From an uncultured bacterium (GTDB taxonomy: Bacteria > Bacillota > Clostridia > Lachnospirales > Lachnospiraceae): DNA of 64,000 nucleotides. The stretch's first letter is position 1; each line of letters begins with the position of its first letter. A program made the translations under genes and the position numbers. This document shows, one piece after another, positions 1 through 8,593 of this stretch. The notes under the pieces are model-generated. The model was given only the letters and a program-made list of their open reading frames with translations. It was not told the DNA's origin and searched no databases. The stretch is taken from positions 20,607-84,606 of the forward strand of contig CAJMQQ010000003.1 in NCBI GenBank assembly GCA_905215625.1. The letters are read 5' to 3'.

Positions 1-306
1 TTGGTCATCTGCCATTGCCCCAATTACAATATCATACGAGTGTTTCTTACCGCTTTTGCAATTAATAATAAAATCCAGCCATTCATCCGTCATTTCTTTA
101 AATTCTTTTATTTGCAAATCAGAATTCAAACGCACATCATAAATAGACACAATTTTTGTATCATATCGTTTTGCCCACCGCTGTGCCTGTTCTTTTATAA
201 TTGTGCAGTAAAATCCAGTTCCAAAGTCCTTTGTATTTCTTCCAATACGGATTTCAGGATTTTCAATTGGCATATAGCTGCCACAGTATACTGTCATCTT
301 TGTCAT
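1..306 (-). CDS. DUF3990 family protein, 3' part outside window
   Basis: Reading the minus strand from an ATG at 306 gives 102 open codons running off the left edge, so the C-terminus is missing. A GAGG ribosome binding site lies just upstream. The protein begins MTKMTVYCGSYMP and contains IRIGRNTKDFGTGFY, then KEQAQRWAKR, WLDFI and YDIVIGAMADD. These match my memory of DUF3990, small proteins with an ADP-ribosyltransferase-like look often found beside DUF3791 genes. I saw no convincing DUF3791 frame in the upstream 350 bases. Function is unknown; a toxin-like role is only a suggestion. The overlapping plus-strand frame is treated as a shadow. Confidence 0.72.
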   Translation of the reverse strand, partial: MTKMTVYCGSYMPIENPEIRIGRNTKDFGTGFYCTIIKEQAQRWAKRYDTKIVSIYDVRLNSDLQIKEFKEMTDEWLDFIINCKSGKKHSYDIVIGAMADDQ

Positions 307-370
307 TTTCCTCACTGTCAAAAAAGTTCTTACACAAACTATTTATATAATATCTTTGTCTGATTCAATT

Positions 371-399
371 ATTCTACTATTGTTTAAGTTCGTCGTCAA
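371..399 (-). promoter_or_regulatory. sigma-A promoter for the DUF3990 gene
   Basis: On the minus strand TTGACG (394-399), a 17-base spacer and TAGAAT (371-376) precede the DUF3990 start by about 65 bases. The rest of the 307-664 gap is AT-rich and holds only the divergent promoter of the hydrolase gene. Confidence 0.55.
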
Positions 400-555
400 C
401 GGCATCCATATATCACAGTCTCATCTTTTAAGCCAGTCCCATACTTTATAGACTTTCTATTTTGTTTTACCATAATACAATTATTCACTTTTCACAATTT
501 CCATAATTATTTTTGTGTATATTATCTAAAATTAACTTTCTAAACAGTTTAGTTA

Positions 556-584
556 TTGACATTTTTTACAACCAGCTTCATAAT
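556..584 (+). promoter_or_regulatory. sigma-A promoter for the alpha/beta hydrolase gene
   Basis: TTGACA (556-561), 17-base spacer, CATAAT (579-584). It lies about 80 bases upstream of the chosen ATG at 665. Confidence 0.65.
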
Positions 585-664
585 ATTGTTGTACTCAAAA
601 ACAATTTATGCGCAAAATTGTTCTATCGTGTTTATTACCATAAGTGAAAGTCAGGAGGTTTTCA

Positions 665-2839
665 ATGAGTTCTCCCAAAAAATCTTATCGTATTTTAAGT
701 ATCTGCATTGTTATCATCCTAATATGCGGCATTTTATCTGCCCTTATCAAAACCAATTTTGGAAATGTACTAGTACGGGAAGTAAATGTAGCTATGCGAG
801 GTGGCGTTCTCAGTGGAGAAATGTATATTCCTAAAGATGCTCTTTCTATCGATGAAAATGGAGAGTATGCTTCCCTCCGCCCTGCTGTTATTTTATGTCA
901 TGGTTATTTAAACAGTAACCAAATGCAAGATCCAAATGCTATTGAATTGTCTCGCAGAGGATTCGTAGTCTTTTCAATGAATATGTACGGACATGGAAAT
1001 TCGGATCCAGTTTTAAAAAATGATGATCCTTCTAATTCCGGCAGTATTAATGGAGCGATTGATGCCTACAATTATATGCTCTCTCTTCCCTATATTGACC
1101 ATTCCCGAATCGCCTATGTAGCCCATTCCATGGGCGGCATGAATACTGGAAATGCAACAGCTCTTCTTAGTGGTTTCTACACAAAAGAAGATCTTCTTCT
1201 AAATATGCTTTCTGAAGAACTTGGCGTTTCTGTTACAGCTCAGGATGTTTCAGAACAAAATCCTGACTCTGTTGCCGAAAACCTAGATGACTACAAAAAA
1301 GGAATCTATGATACCAGAAAGCAGGAAATTGAAGTTCAATATGCGAAACGGCCTTTCGCAGAGGTCTTTATGGGTTCAGGCCCAGGATTTGCCTCATTAA
1401 TGCAAGCCCATGAAGTAATGGTTGCCGGCCATCCTGTATGGCGCGATGTCCAGGCCAATGTAGGCGTATCCATCGGAATGTATGAAGAAAATTCCTGGCT
1501 CATGTTTTCCGCAGCCCAGGATGGTATCAACAGTTCTTTTGAAATTCCATCTACTACCGTAGCCCGAAGCCTGTTTGAAACCGGAGATGAAACAGTACAG
1601 CGCCGTACCTGGTATCAAATTAATACTTCTTCTACCAGTACACCTGTTGCCAGTACTTTAATTGGAGAGTTTGACAGTCAAGATCCTCTTGATCCTGCTT
1701 TTGTACAAGCAGCCAAAGAACATCGGCTTCGTGCAATTACCCAGCCCTATGAAGTGCATGCAGGAAACCATTTTTCGACTCACACAACCTCTTTTGTAGT
1801 GGATTTTTTAAGCCAAACCATGGGATACAATTGTGGTGAATTGAACGAAGGAGCTGCTCCCATTGATTCTTCTTCATTTTTATGGCCCATAAAAGAATTT
1901 GCCAATGGAATTGCCTTGGCAGCCATGCTAGTACTCCTCTATCCTCTTACTCTTATTTTACTGGACAGTCCTTTCTTTGTGTCATTAAAAGGTACTCCTG
2001 CCGATCCAGTTATTTCCATAAAAGATAAAGGTTACTGGATTACTACTGCATTATTGGTTCTAATTCCTGTTATTACGTTTATACCACTTTTTGATCTAGC
2101 TGGAGCTCCCACCTCATATGCAGGCGAAAAAGGTGTCATCCCCTGGAGTTGGTTTTTCAGTCAAGAAAAAGCAACCAGAATCGGTATTTGGGCTCTTTGT
2201 AATGGATTAATTGCCATTGGTATTCTGTTCATAAAATATACCTGGTTCCAAAAAGGCAGCAAAAGGGGCTTCTCACAGGAAATGGGACTCGTTATTAATA
2301 AAAAGAATCTAGGCAAAACCATTCTTCTGGCATTTCTGGTTTGTGCTTTTGGTTACCTGCTGGACGTAATATCTGTCTTTTTCTTCGCAGGCTCAGACTT
2401 CCGTATGTGGGTACTGGCTGGACGAGTTATGACTCCCTCTCAAATATTTGCATGGATATGTTACTGTTTCATATTCTTCGGTTTTTATCTGGCAAATTCC
2501 ATGATGGTAAACTCCGGTCGGATGAAAGGAATGAGCAACGGAAAAAACCTGGCCTTATGCGCCATTGTCAACGGTTTCGGAATTACTTTATTTTTACTTC
2601 TTAACTATGCTTATGTAGTAGCAAACGGTTATATGGTATGGTATGAATTTGGCGTAGATAAATTCCTAGCCTGCGTCGTCATTTATCCCATGGTAGTGCT
2701 CCTTCCGCTGGCTGCTATTTATGGACGAAAATTCTATGAAAGAACAGGAACTATATACTTAGGCACCTTCCTCAACACATTCCTAATGACCTGGTTTGTG
2801 GTTGGCAATACCTGCTTCCACTATACCTTTATCCAATAA
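665..2839 (+). CDS. membrane-embedded alpha/beta hydrolase
   Basis: The ATG at 665 sits six bases after AGGAGG (653-658); an upstream GTG at 644 has no such site. The 724-residue product has an N-terminal membrane anchor (about residues 8-28). A soluble alpha/beta-hydrolase domain follows, with VILCHGYLNS (oxyanion region), the nucleophile elbow AHSMGGMN and a late histidine in VHAGNHFS. The C-terminal third has about six hydrophobic segments. Family knowledge supports a serine esterase or peptidase fold; the substrate is unknown. Fusion of a hydrolase to a multi-pass module is unusual. It is monocistronic between its own promoter and a terminator. Confidence 0.8.
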   Translation: MSSPKKSYRILSICIVIILICGILSALIKTNFGNVLVREVNVAMRGGVLSGEMYIPKDALSIDENGEYASLRPAVILCHGYLNSNQMQDPNAIELSRRGFVVFSMNMYGHGNSDPVLKNDDPSNSGSINGAIDAYNYMLSLPYIDHSRIAYVAHSMGGMNTGNATALLSGFYTKEDLLLNMLSEELGVSVTAQDVSEQNPDSVAENLDDYKKGIYDTRKQEIEVQYAKRPFAEVFMGSGPGFASLMQAHEVMVAGHPVWRDVQANVGVSIGMYEENSWLMFSAAQDGINSSFEIPSTTVARSLFETGDETVQRRTWYQINTSSTSTPVASTLIGEFDSQDPLDPAFVQAAKEHRLRAITQPYEVHAGNHFSTHTTSFVVDFLSQTMGYNCGELNEGAAPIDSSSFLWPIKEFANGIALAAMLVLLYPLTLILLDSPFFVSLKGTPADPVISIKDKGYWITTALLVLIPVITFIPLFDLAGAPTSYAGEKGVIPWSWFFSQEKATRIGIWALCNGLIAIGILFIKYTWFQKGSKRGFSQEMGLVINKKNLGKTILLAFLVCAFGYLLDVISVFFFAGSDFRMWVLAGRVMTPSQIFAWICYCFIFFGFYLANSMMVNSGRMKGMSNGKNLALCAIVNGFGITLFLLLNYAYVVANGYMVWYEFGVDKFLACVVIYPMVVLLPLAAIYGRKFYERTGTIYLGTFLNTFLMTWFVVGNTCFHYTFIQ

Positions 2840-2851
2840 TTATCTCTCTTT

Positions 2852-2888
2852 AAAACGCAGTAGACGCTATTTCATCTACTGCGTTTTT
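2852..2888 (+). terminator. Rho-independent terminator of the hydrolase gene
   Basis: Stem AACGCAGTAGA (2854-2864) pairs with TCTACTGCGTT (2875-2885), extended by A/T pairs and followed by a T run to 2888. The T run abuts the -35 box of the next promoter. Confidence 0.85.
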
Positions 2889-2889
2889 C

Positions 2890-2918
2890 TTGACGAAAAA
2901 AAGGCTTTTAGATATAAT
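2890..2918 (+). promoter_or_regulatory. sigma-A promoter for the MarR-family gene
   Basis: TTGACG (2890-2895), 17-base spacer, perfect TATAAT (2913-2918), 32 bases before the start codon. Its -35 begins two bases after the terminator T run, a very compact junction. Confidence 0.75.
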
Positions 2919-2950
2919 AAAAGACAGAATATTCAGAAAAGAGGGATTTC

Positions 2951-3436
2951 ATGCAACTAAAATGGATGGGAGAATACCGTGAATTTGTGGAGCAGATTAT
3001 CTACCTGTGCAATCGGTCTGCTATTTCATTTTCTACGCCTATGTATTTTAATTCTGATGTAAAAATCACAGCCCACGAGATTCAAATTATTGAGTATCTT
3101 TTAGAAGAACGTGATGAAAAAATGAGCGATGTAGCAAAACGTCTTGGAATTACCAGAGGCGCATTTTCCAACAATGTTTCTAAATTAGTAGAAAAGGGAT
3201 GCATTATAAAAGAACACCGAAATGACAATAAAAAAAATTTATACTTAACTGTAACTCCAAAAGGACTTAATACCTATGAGCAGTATTCCAAATGTGTATA
3301 TGAACGTTCCTTTTCTCAAATGTTTTCCACCATTAAGGAACTTTCACCAGAAACTCTAGGCCTCTTTCAGAAAGTGCTGAAAGATTTTGCAGATTCTCTC
3401 CCCATCAGCCAAAAAGCCAGCCCGGACAGCATCTAA
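2951..3436 (+). CDS. MarR family transcriptional regulator
   Basis: A 161-residue protein with the layout of a MarR winged helix: a long first helix, ITAHEIQIIEYL, then the HTH (MSDVAKRLGITRGAFSNNVS KLVEKG, about residues 58-83), a basic wing (EHRNDNKKNLYLTVTPKG) and a C-terminal dimer helix. GAGGG lies just before the ATG at 2951. It has its own promoter and lies directly after the hydrolase gene, but a strong terminator separates them, so co-regulation is only a possibility. Ligand and targets cannot be read from the sequence. Confidence 0.88.
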   Translation: MQLKWMGEYREFVEQIIYLCNRSAISFSTPMYFNSDVKITAHEIQIIEYLLEERDEKMSDVAKRLGITRGAFSNNVSKLVEKGCIIKEHRNDNKKNLYLTVTPKGLNTYEQYSKCVYERSFSQMFSTIKELSPETLGLFQKVLKDFADSLPISQKASPDSI

Positions 3437-3457
3437 TCCTGCTGCCCAGACTGGCTT
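3411..3457 (-). terminator. terminator of the DUF1540 gene (convergent with marR)
   Basis: Arms 3414-3431 and 3440-3457 form an 18-bp stem. On the minus strand the three imperfect positions become G-U wobbles, and the stem is followed by a T run (3411-3415). It overlaps the 3' end of the MarR gene and may stop both convergent transcripts. Confidence 0.7.
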
Positions 3458-3494
3458 CTTACTTGTAACTTTGTAACTTCTTATTTTATAAATC

Positions 3495-3809
3495 TCATTT
3501 CGCCTTAAAGCTGGTGCACTCGGTCTGGCTGGCGCTGCTTGCCTTACCGCCGCCGATACCGATGTGTTCTGCCGCACAGCGGCGTTCTTCGTTATAAATA
3601 CAGTTTACTGCTTCGCAGTTGACTTCCAGACGGGTTTCCGGTGTCTTAAACAGGTTTTTAAAAGAATCTCCTGTATTTTCATCAAAACTTCCGCAGCAGG
3701 TATCGCATTTGTCTTTTGCCGTCTGTCCTTCTACCACGATCCCCTGCTTGCAGCAGCAGTTTTCTGCATTGTGAATACAACTGGTTACATTACAATCTAA
3801 CTTTGTCAT
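3495..3809 (-). CDS. DUF1540 cysteine-rich protein (two repeats)
   Basis: About 104 residues with two copies of a Cys-rich DUF1540 unit: LDCNVTSCIHNAENCCCKQG with KCDTCCGSF, then VNCEAVNCIYNEERRC with ECTSF. Spacing of the cysteines suggests metal binding; the biochemical role is unknown. Three consecutive ATGs occur at 3815, 3812 and 3809. AGGAGG (3818-3823) is 2, 5 or 8 bases away, so the third is favoured and the second is possible. The gene lies 49 bases downstream of the acyltransferase gene and may be the last gene of the thrS transcript. A 12-bp inverted repeat encloses its ribosome binding site. Confidence 0.82.
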   Translation of the reverse strand: MTKLDCNVTSCIHNAENCCCKQGIVVEGQTAKDKCDTCCGSFDENTGDSFKNLFKTPETRLEVNCEAVNCIYNEERRCAAEHIGIGGGKASSASQTECTSFKAK

Positions 3810-3858
3810 CATCATTTCCTCCTTGCCTACAGGCCTTTTTTTGAATTGACAAAGTTAG
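3797..3858 (-). promoter_or_regulatory. inverted repeat enclosing the DUF1540 translation start
   Basis: CTAACTTTGTCA (3797-3808) is perfectly complementary to TGACAAAGTTAG (3847-3858). In the minus-strand mRNA the 12-bp stem would close a loop carrying AGGAGG and all three ATGs, with one arm inside the first codons. A smaller palindrome (GCCT..AGGC, 3826-3835) sits just before the ribosome binding site. Confidence 0.5.
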
Positions 3859-3864
3859 TATGTC

Positions 3865-4896
3865 TTAAAAAAATGATTTTATGTACGCCTCGATTTTATA
3901 AATTGCAATGGTCCAAATCCAGGTCAAAGCAAAGGTCATCAAAAGCATGGTAAAAATTTCCCTGGTGCTTGGCGCAGTTCCAGCAAAGTGTCCGGTAATC
4001 ACCTGGGCAGCTACATGGTGGGTCAAAAATACGCCATAACTTACGGCGGCCAGACGGCTGATGCCGCGTTTTAACGCCCCGGTTTTTTCCAGCCAGACAG
4101 AAGTTCCCATCCAGAACAGATAAAAAATCACGCTGAAAATCAAAAAAGACACTTCTCTTCCAAACTGTCCCACTCCATTGGTCATAGGTATAAAAATCCA
4201 GAGAACCACACCTGCCGCGCTGACCGCCCAGATATAGGGAAGCGCATTTGGCTTCATTTCCGAAATCTTCTGACGGGATTCTTCCAGCCAGGCTCCCAGG
4301 ACAAAATAAAAAATTCCGGTAATGGGATTCTGCTTAATCTCCATTGGAAACGGATTGGCTGAAAACAGCCACAATGCAGCAAGCAGGGAGACTGCCAGAA
4401 GAATATGCCGGTTTTTCTGATACCATACCCGTAAAAGCGGAAATAATGCATACAGGATAATAATGCTTCCTAAAAACCATTCTCCTACCATGTAAAAAGT
4501 AGGAACCAGATGCGCCAGCCAGCCGTCCAGCCCGATAACAGACCAGAAAATCGCCTTTGTCGGGATAATCCGGTACACTTCCTTCAACTGCCAGAACACC
4601 CAGAAAAAGGCCATGACATAGGTGATCCAGAACAGAGGATAGATACTGAAAAACCGTTTTTTATAAAATTGTTTTAAATTCAGTTTTCCCTCATTCTGAT
4701 ACCGGTACATAAGAGCAGCTCCGGAAACCATGAAAAAACAGTAAACTGCAATCATGCCGAAGCTGCCATTGGCGAAGGAATGAAAGTAATCTACCGGCTG
4801 GGAAATCGCCAGCGGGAAATGGTAGACTACAATCATTACTGCGCAGACTGCCCGAATCACATCCAGGTAAAACAGTCTTTTTTGTTTCATATTCAT
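3865..4896 (-). CDS. acyltransferase 3 family membrane protein
   Basis: A 343-residue, about ten-helix membrane protein. It opens RLFYLDVIRAVCAVMIVVYH, with the conserved early Arg and the catalytic-type histidine of acyltransferase family 3 (O-acetylation of cell-surface sugars). Further segments include GSFGMIAVYCFFMVSG and a late LTHHV. Its ATG overlaps the thrS TAA by one base, indicating translational coupling; an ATG six bases later is an alternative start. The acceptor, possibly peptidoglycan, teichoic acid or exopolysaccharide, cannot be told. Confidence 0.88.
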   Translation of the reverse strand: MNMKQKRLFYLDVIRAVCAVMIVVYHFPLAISQPVDYFHSFANGSFGMIAVYCFFMVSGAALMYRYQNEGKLNLKQFYKKRFFSIYPLFWITYVMAFFWVFWQLKEVYRIIPTKAIFWSVIGLDGWLAHLVPTFYMVGEWFLGSIIILYALFPLLRVWYQKNRHILLAVSLLAALWLFSANPFPMEIKQNPITGIFYFVLGAWLEESRQKISEMKPNALPYIWAVSAAGVVLWIFIPMTNGVGQFGREVSFLIFSVIFYLFWMGTSVWLEKTGALKRGISRLAAVSYGVFLTHHVAAQVITGHFAGTAPSTREIFTMLLMTFALTWIWTIAIYKIEAYIKSFF

Positions 4897-6830
4897 TACT
4901 TTTCTTCTTTATTCTCTGCCTGACGGATTACTTTAGAGGCAATCTCTTCCTGAATTGCTTCCATAAACTGGCTTAATTCCTTCTGGCCTTCATCGCCTGC
5001 AAAACGGCTTCTTACGGAAACAACGCCCTCTTCCTCTTCCTTCTGGCCTACTACCAGCATATAAGGAATTTTTTCCATCTGAGCGGAACGAATCTTATAT
5101 CCAATCTTCTCAGAACGGGTATCTACCTCTGTACGGATGCCAGCGTCATTTAATTTTGCTGCTACAGAGTCAGCATAGTCGATAAATTTATCAGAAATCG
5201 GCAGTACCTTTACCTGAACCGGAGCTAACCAGGTCGGGAATGCACCTGCAAAGTGCTCGATGAGGATTCCGATAAAACGTTCAACAGAACCGAATAATAC
5301 ACGGTGAATCATAATCGGACGGTGCTTTTCTCCGTCTGCTCCCATGTATTCCAGTTCGAATCTCTGAGGAAGCTGGAAGTCTAACTGGATGGTACCGCAC
5401 TGCCAGGTTCTTCCGATGGAGTCTTCCAGATGGAAGTCAATCTTAGGACCATAGAATGCGCCGTCGCCTTCATTTACTACATACGGAAGTCCCAGTTCGT
5501 CTAACGCGCTTCTTAAGCCTTCGGTTGCAGTCTCCCAGTCTTCATCGCTTCCCATTGAGTCTTCCGGTCTGGTAGACAGTTCTACGTGATACTTAAATCC
5601 TAACAGAGAGTATACGTCGTTAATCAGGTTTGCAACTCTCTTAATCTCGTCCTTAATCTGATCCGGAGTCATAAAAATATGGGCATCATCCTGGGTAAAG
5701 CAGCGGACTCTCATCAGACCATGAAGCTGACCGGATTTCTCGTGACGGTGAACCAGACCCAGTTCGCCTAAACGAAGAGGCAGATCTCTATAGGAACGAG
5801 GCTCAGAAGCATATACCAGAATACCACCCGGGCAGTTCATCGGCTTTACAGCATAATCTTCTTCATCAATGACAGTGGTATACATATTGTTTTTGTAATG
5901 TGCCCAGTGTCCGGAAGTCTCCCATAAGCTTCTGTTTAAAATAATCGGGGTGGCAATTTCTACATAACCGGCTTTTTTGTGGATCTCTCTCCAGTAGTCT
6001 AACAGGGTATTCTTTAATGCCATGCCCTTTGGAAGGAAGAATGGGAAGCCTGGTCCTGCTTCATGCATCATAAATAAGCCCAGTTCCTTGCCCAGCTTTC
6101 TATGATCACGCTTTTTAGCCTCTTCCATCATGGTAATGTAAGCTTCCAGTTCTGCCTTCTTGCCAAATGCAGTACCGTAGAAACGGGTCAGCATCTTATT
6201 CTTCTCGCTGCCTCTCCAGTAAGCGCCAGCCAGATTCATTAACTTATAGGCCTTTCCTAAGTCCTTGGTATTCATTAAATGGGGGCCTGCGCACAGATCT
6301 ACAAACTCACCCTGCTCGTAGAAGCTGATTTCTTCGCCTTCTGGTAAGTCTTCAATCAGTTCTACCTTATATGGCTCCTGACGTTCTTTCATAAATGCAA
6401 TGGCTTCTTCTCTCGGCAGAGTAAAACGCTTGATTGGGAATGCTTCTTTTACAATCTTCTTCATCTCTGCTTCGATCTTTTCCATATCTTCTGCAGTAAA
6501 GGTGGTCTCCGGGTCTACGTCGTAGTAGAAACCATCTGCAATAGACGGGCCGATTGCCAGCTTGGTTGCCGGATATAAACGCTTGATTGCCTGGGCCAGT
6601 ACATGGCTGGCAGAATGGCGCAGCGCTGCCAGACCTTCCGGATCGCTGGAAGTGCAGATGCTTAATGTGCAGTCTTTATCCAGTACCGTACGGAGATCAG
6701 CGGTCTCCCCGTCTACAACGCCGACACAGGCTACTCTTGCCAGTCCTTCGCTAATATCTTTTGCAATGTCGATAATGGACATTGGCTGTGCGTACTCTTT
6801 TACAGAGCCGTCTTTTAATGTAATCTTCAT
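4896..6830 (-). CDS. thrS: threonine--tRNA ligase
   Basis: Threonyl-tRNA synthetase charges tRNA-Thr in the cytosol. The 644-residue product has an N-terminal TGS domain (MKITLKDGSVKEY), the editing domain with HSASHVLAQA and CAGPHL, the class II core with MNCPGG, GLMRVRCFTQDDAHIF and IMIHRVLFGSVERF (zinc Cys/His ligands and motif 3), and a C-terminal anticodon domain. The ATG at 6830 follows AAAGGAGA; an in-frame start eight codons earlier lacks a site. It lies downstream of a T-box leader, so transcription should respond to uncharged tRNA-Thr, and it is coupled to the acyltransferase gene. Confidence 0.97.
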   Translation of the reverse strand: MKITLKDGSVKEYAQPMSIIDIAKDISEGLARVACVGVVDGETADLRTVLDKDCTLSICTSSDPEGLAALRHSASHVLAQAIKRLYPATKLAIGPSIADGFYYDVDPETTFTAEDMEKIEAEMKKIVKEAFPIKRFTLPREEAIAFMKERQEPYKVELIEDLPEGEEISFYEQGEFVDLCAGPHLMNTKDLGKAYKLMNLAGAYWRGSEKNKMLTRFYGTAFGKKAELEAYITMMEEAKKRDHRKLGKELGLFMMHEAGPGFPFFLPKGMALKNTLLDYWREIHKKAGYVEIATPIILNRSLWETSGHWAHYKNNMYTTVIDEEDYAVKPMNCPGGILVYASEPRSYRDLPLRLGELGLVHRHEKSGQLHGLMRVRCFTQDDAHIFMTPDQIKDEIKRVANLINDVYSLLGFKYHVELSTRPEDSMGSDEDWETATEGLRSALDELGLPYVVNEGDGAFYGPKIDFHLEDSIGRTWQCGTIQLDFQLPQRFELEYMGADGEKHRPIMIHRVLFGSVERFIGILIEHFAGAFPTWLAPVQVKVLPISDKFIDYADSVAAKLNDAGIRTEVDTRSEKIGYKIRSAQMEKIPYMLVVGQKEEEEGVVSVRSRFAGDEGQKELSQFMEAIQEEIASKVIRQAENKEEK

Positions 6831-6901
6831 GGTAATCTCTCCTTTTGACAGCATCAGATCGGAACATTTTTTATGTCACAGGACGCAATCTCCTACGAAA
6901 T

Positions 6902-7150
6902 AAAAAATCCCTTGCTGTACCAAACAGTACAGCAAGGGACGATTGTACAATCGCGGTTCCACCCTTTTTGAATGAGTCTCTGACTCAAACCTCTTATGTC
7001 CTGATGATAACGGAATCACCGTTCCCGATTAGGGGACACTCCGGGGTGGTCTTGGGGAGTCCTCTGTGCAGGATACTCACACCATCTGTATCCCTCTCTG
7101 AACACTTAGATTCCTTACTCTTCCCATCTGCGTGTTAATCTATTCTGATA
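6902..7150 (-). promoter_or_regulatory. T-box leader of thrS
   Basis: The T-box core AGGGTGGAACCGCG lies at 6952-6965 on the minus strand. It is followed by a terminator hairpin: arms 6908-6920 and 6927-6939, 13 perfect pairs, with a T run at 6902-6907. This is the classic antiterminator/terminator switch bound by uncharged tRNA. Upstream sequence to about 7150 would form stems I-III. I could not place the specifier loop with certainty; Thr is inferred from thrS. Confidence 0.93.
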
Positions 7151-7156
7151 ATCCTC

Positions 7157-7184
7157 ATTATAGCATGGAAGTCAAAATTGTCAA
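7157..7184 (-). promoter_or_regulatory. promoter of the thrS T-box transcript
   Basis: TTGACA (7179-7184), 16-base spacer, TATAAT (7157-7162) with an extended TG-N motif. It starts three bases after the stop codon of the upstream gene, with no terminator between. Confidence 0.75.
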
Positions 7185-7186
7185 GA

Positions 7187-8452
7187 TTAATCTTCCTGTA
7201 CGATTTCGATATTGTAGCCTTCGCCCTGAGCCTTGGTAATCTTATATTTTACGCCGTCGCCATCACGAACGGTACCGCTGGTCTTAACCTTTCCGGCTTC
7301 ATTTACCATATACTGAGCCCCGTCAACTTCCACAATCTGGTATTTCATGCCTTCTTCTGCGTGAACCAGAGCGCCTTCCTCATACAGGTATCCATTCTTA
7401 ACGCCGGTTACGCCATCGCCTTTTGAACCTAAAGAACCGCTGGATGTAAAGTAGAACACTTCATTATCGTGGTTTTCGTCATTTACAACTACACGGCCAG
7501 TCTTCATCGCACCGCTTTCGTCAAAGTAGAACTTTCTTCCGTCGTTCAGTTCCAGCAGTCCGGTATACATCCGTCCGTCTCTGCGGAAACAGTAGGTTTT
7601 GCTGTTGATGCTTGCCAAAGCGTAATAGTCATTTAATTTTTTGCCCTTATACTCGGTACTGTAAGCACGGCCATTGAAGAAATAATACCAGCCGTCTTCA
7701 CTGTTGTCTGCATTGGTTAAATATTTCCAGCCATTGGCTCCGGTTCCGTCTTCACCGTGATATCTTAAGTCCGCCGCTCCGCTTACATCGCTGAATTTTG
7801 AAGAGGTATAGCGATCGTTGTCAATCCATCCGGTTAACATCCGTCCTTCGCTGTCAAATACATACGTCTCGCCATTGATTTTCTGTTCTCTGGAAACAGA
7901 CATCTGGCCGGTAGATGAGAAGTAATACCACTCCGGCTCGCTCCAGCTGTCGTAATCATCGGTTGGAGTAATGTATTCCCAGCCGGTAGCCATAGCGCCG
8001 CTGCTCTTAAAGTAATAATTCCTTCCGTTAACATCCTGCCATCCGGTCTTCATATGGTTGCCTTCAAAGTAGTATTTCTGACCGTTGATGGTTCTTAAAC
8101 CGTCACTTACTGCCTTGCCGCTGTCTGTAAAGTAATACCATACCGTGCCGCTGCCATCCCAGTCATCATTGGGAAGTTCTTTCCACGCATTGGTAACCAT
8201 GGCGCCAGCTTCATTTACATAATAGGTATCATCAATTAACTGATTTACTGTCATGTTGCCATAGCTGTCTAAATAAAACCAGTTGTCTCCGCTCTTTCTC
8301 CATGCATCGGTAGCCTTGCTGCCGTCATTTTCCAGATAGCACCACTGTCCGTTGGACTGCTGGGACCAGCCTGCTGCAAATACGCTCATCGCTGCTGCGG
8401 AACTTAATAAAAACGCTCCTACCATAGATGCTAATACCTGTCTCTTTTTCAT
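7187..8452 (-). CDS. secreted cell-wall/choline-binding repeat protein
   Basis: The ATG at 8452 follows GGAGG. The 421-residue product has a signal peptide (MKKRQVLASM, hydrophobic core, likely cleavage after VFA near residue 26). Nearly the whole mature part is about 20-residue aromatic/Gly repeats such as GWQDVNGRNYYFKSSGAM and GWKYLTNADNSEDGWYYF, typical of CW-binding (choline-binding-like) repeats. These bind wall teichoic acid or polysaccharide in relatives. No catalytic domain is visible; the C-terminal 60 residues are non-repetitive. It is probably a surface-attached binding or adhesion protein. The thrS promoter follows it directly. Confidence 0.85.
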   Translation of the reverse strand: MKKRQVLASMVGAFLLSSAAAMSVFAAGWSQQSNGQWCYLENDGSKATDAWRKSGDNWFYLDSYGNMTVNQLIDDTYYVNEAGAMVTNAWKELPNDDWDGSGTVWYYFTDSGKAVSDGLRTINGQKYYFEGNHMKTGWQDVNGRNYYFKSSGAMATGWEYITPTDDYDSWSEPEWYYFSSTGQMSVSREQKINGETYVFDSEGRMLTGWIDNDRYTSSKFSDVSGAADLRYHGEDGTGANGWKYLTNADNSEDGWYYFFNGRAYSTEYKGKKLNDYYALASINSKTYCFRRDGRMYTGLLELNDGRKFYFDESGAMKTGRVVVNDENHDNEVFYFTSSGSLGSKGDGVTGVKNGYLYEEGALVHAEEGMKYQIVEVDGAQYMVNEAGKVKTSGTVRDGDGVKYKITKAQGEGYNIEIVQED

Positions 8453-8593
8453 AAAAAAACCTCCTTTACCCATTCACTTTATACAAATTTACAATGTATT
8501 TTTATTTTTCCTTTCTTGTGTATTAACTATAGCACAAATTTCCAGAATAATCTTAAAATAATTCTTACGAAATGTTGTCAATTTTGTCAGATT

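Noticed and set aside
1..363. Plus-strand 120-residue open frame at the left edge
   Set aside because: Cys/Phe-rich sequence without family features, antisense to the well-supported DUF3990 frame.
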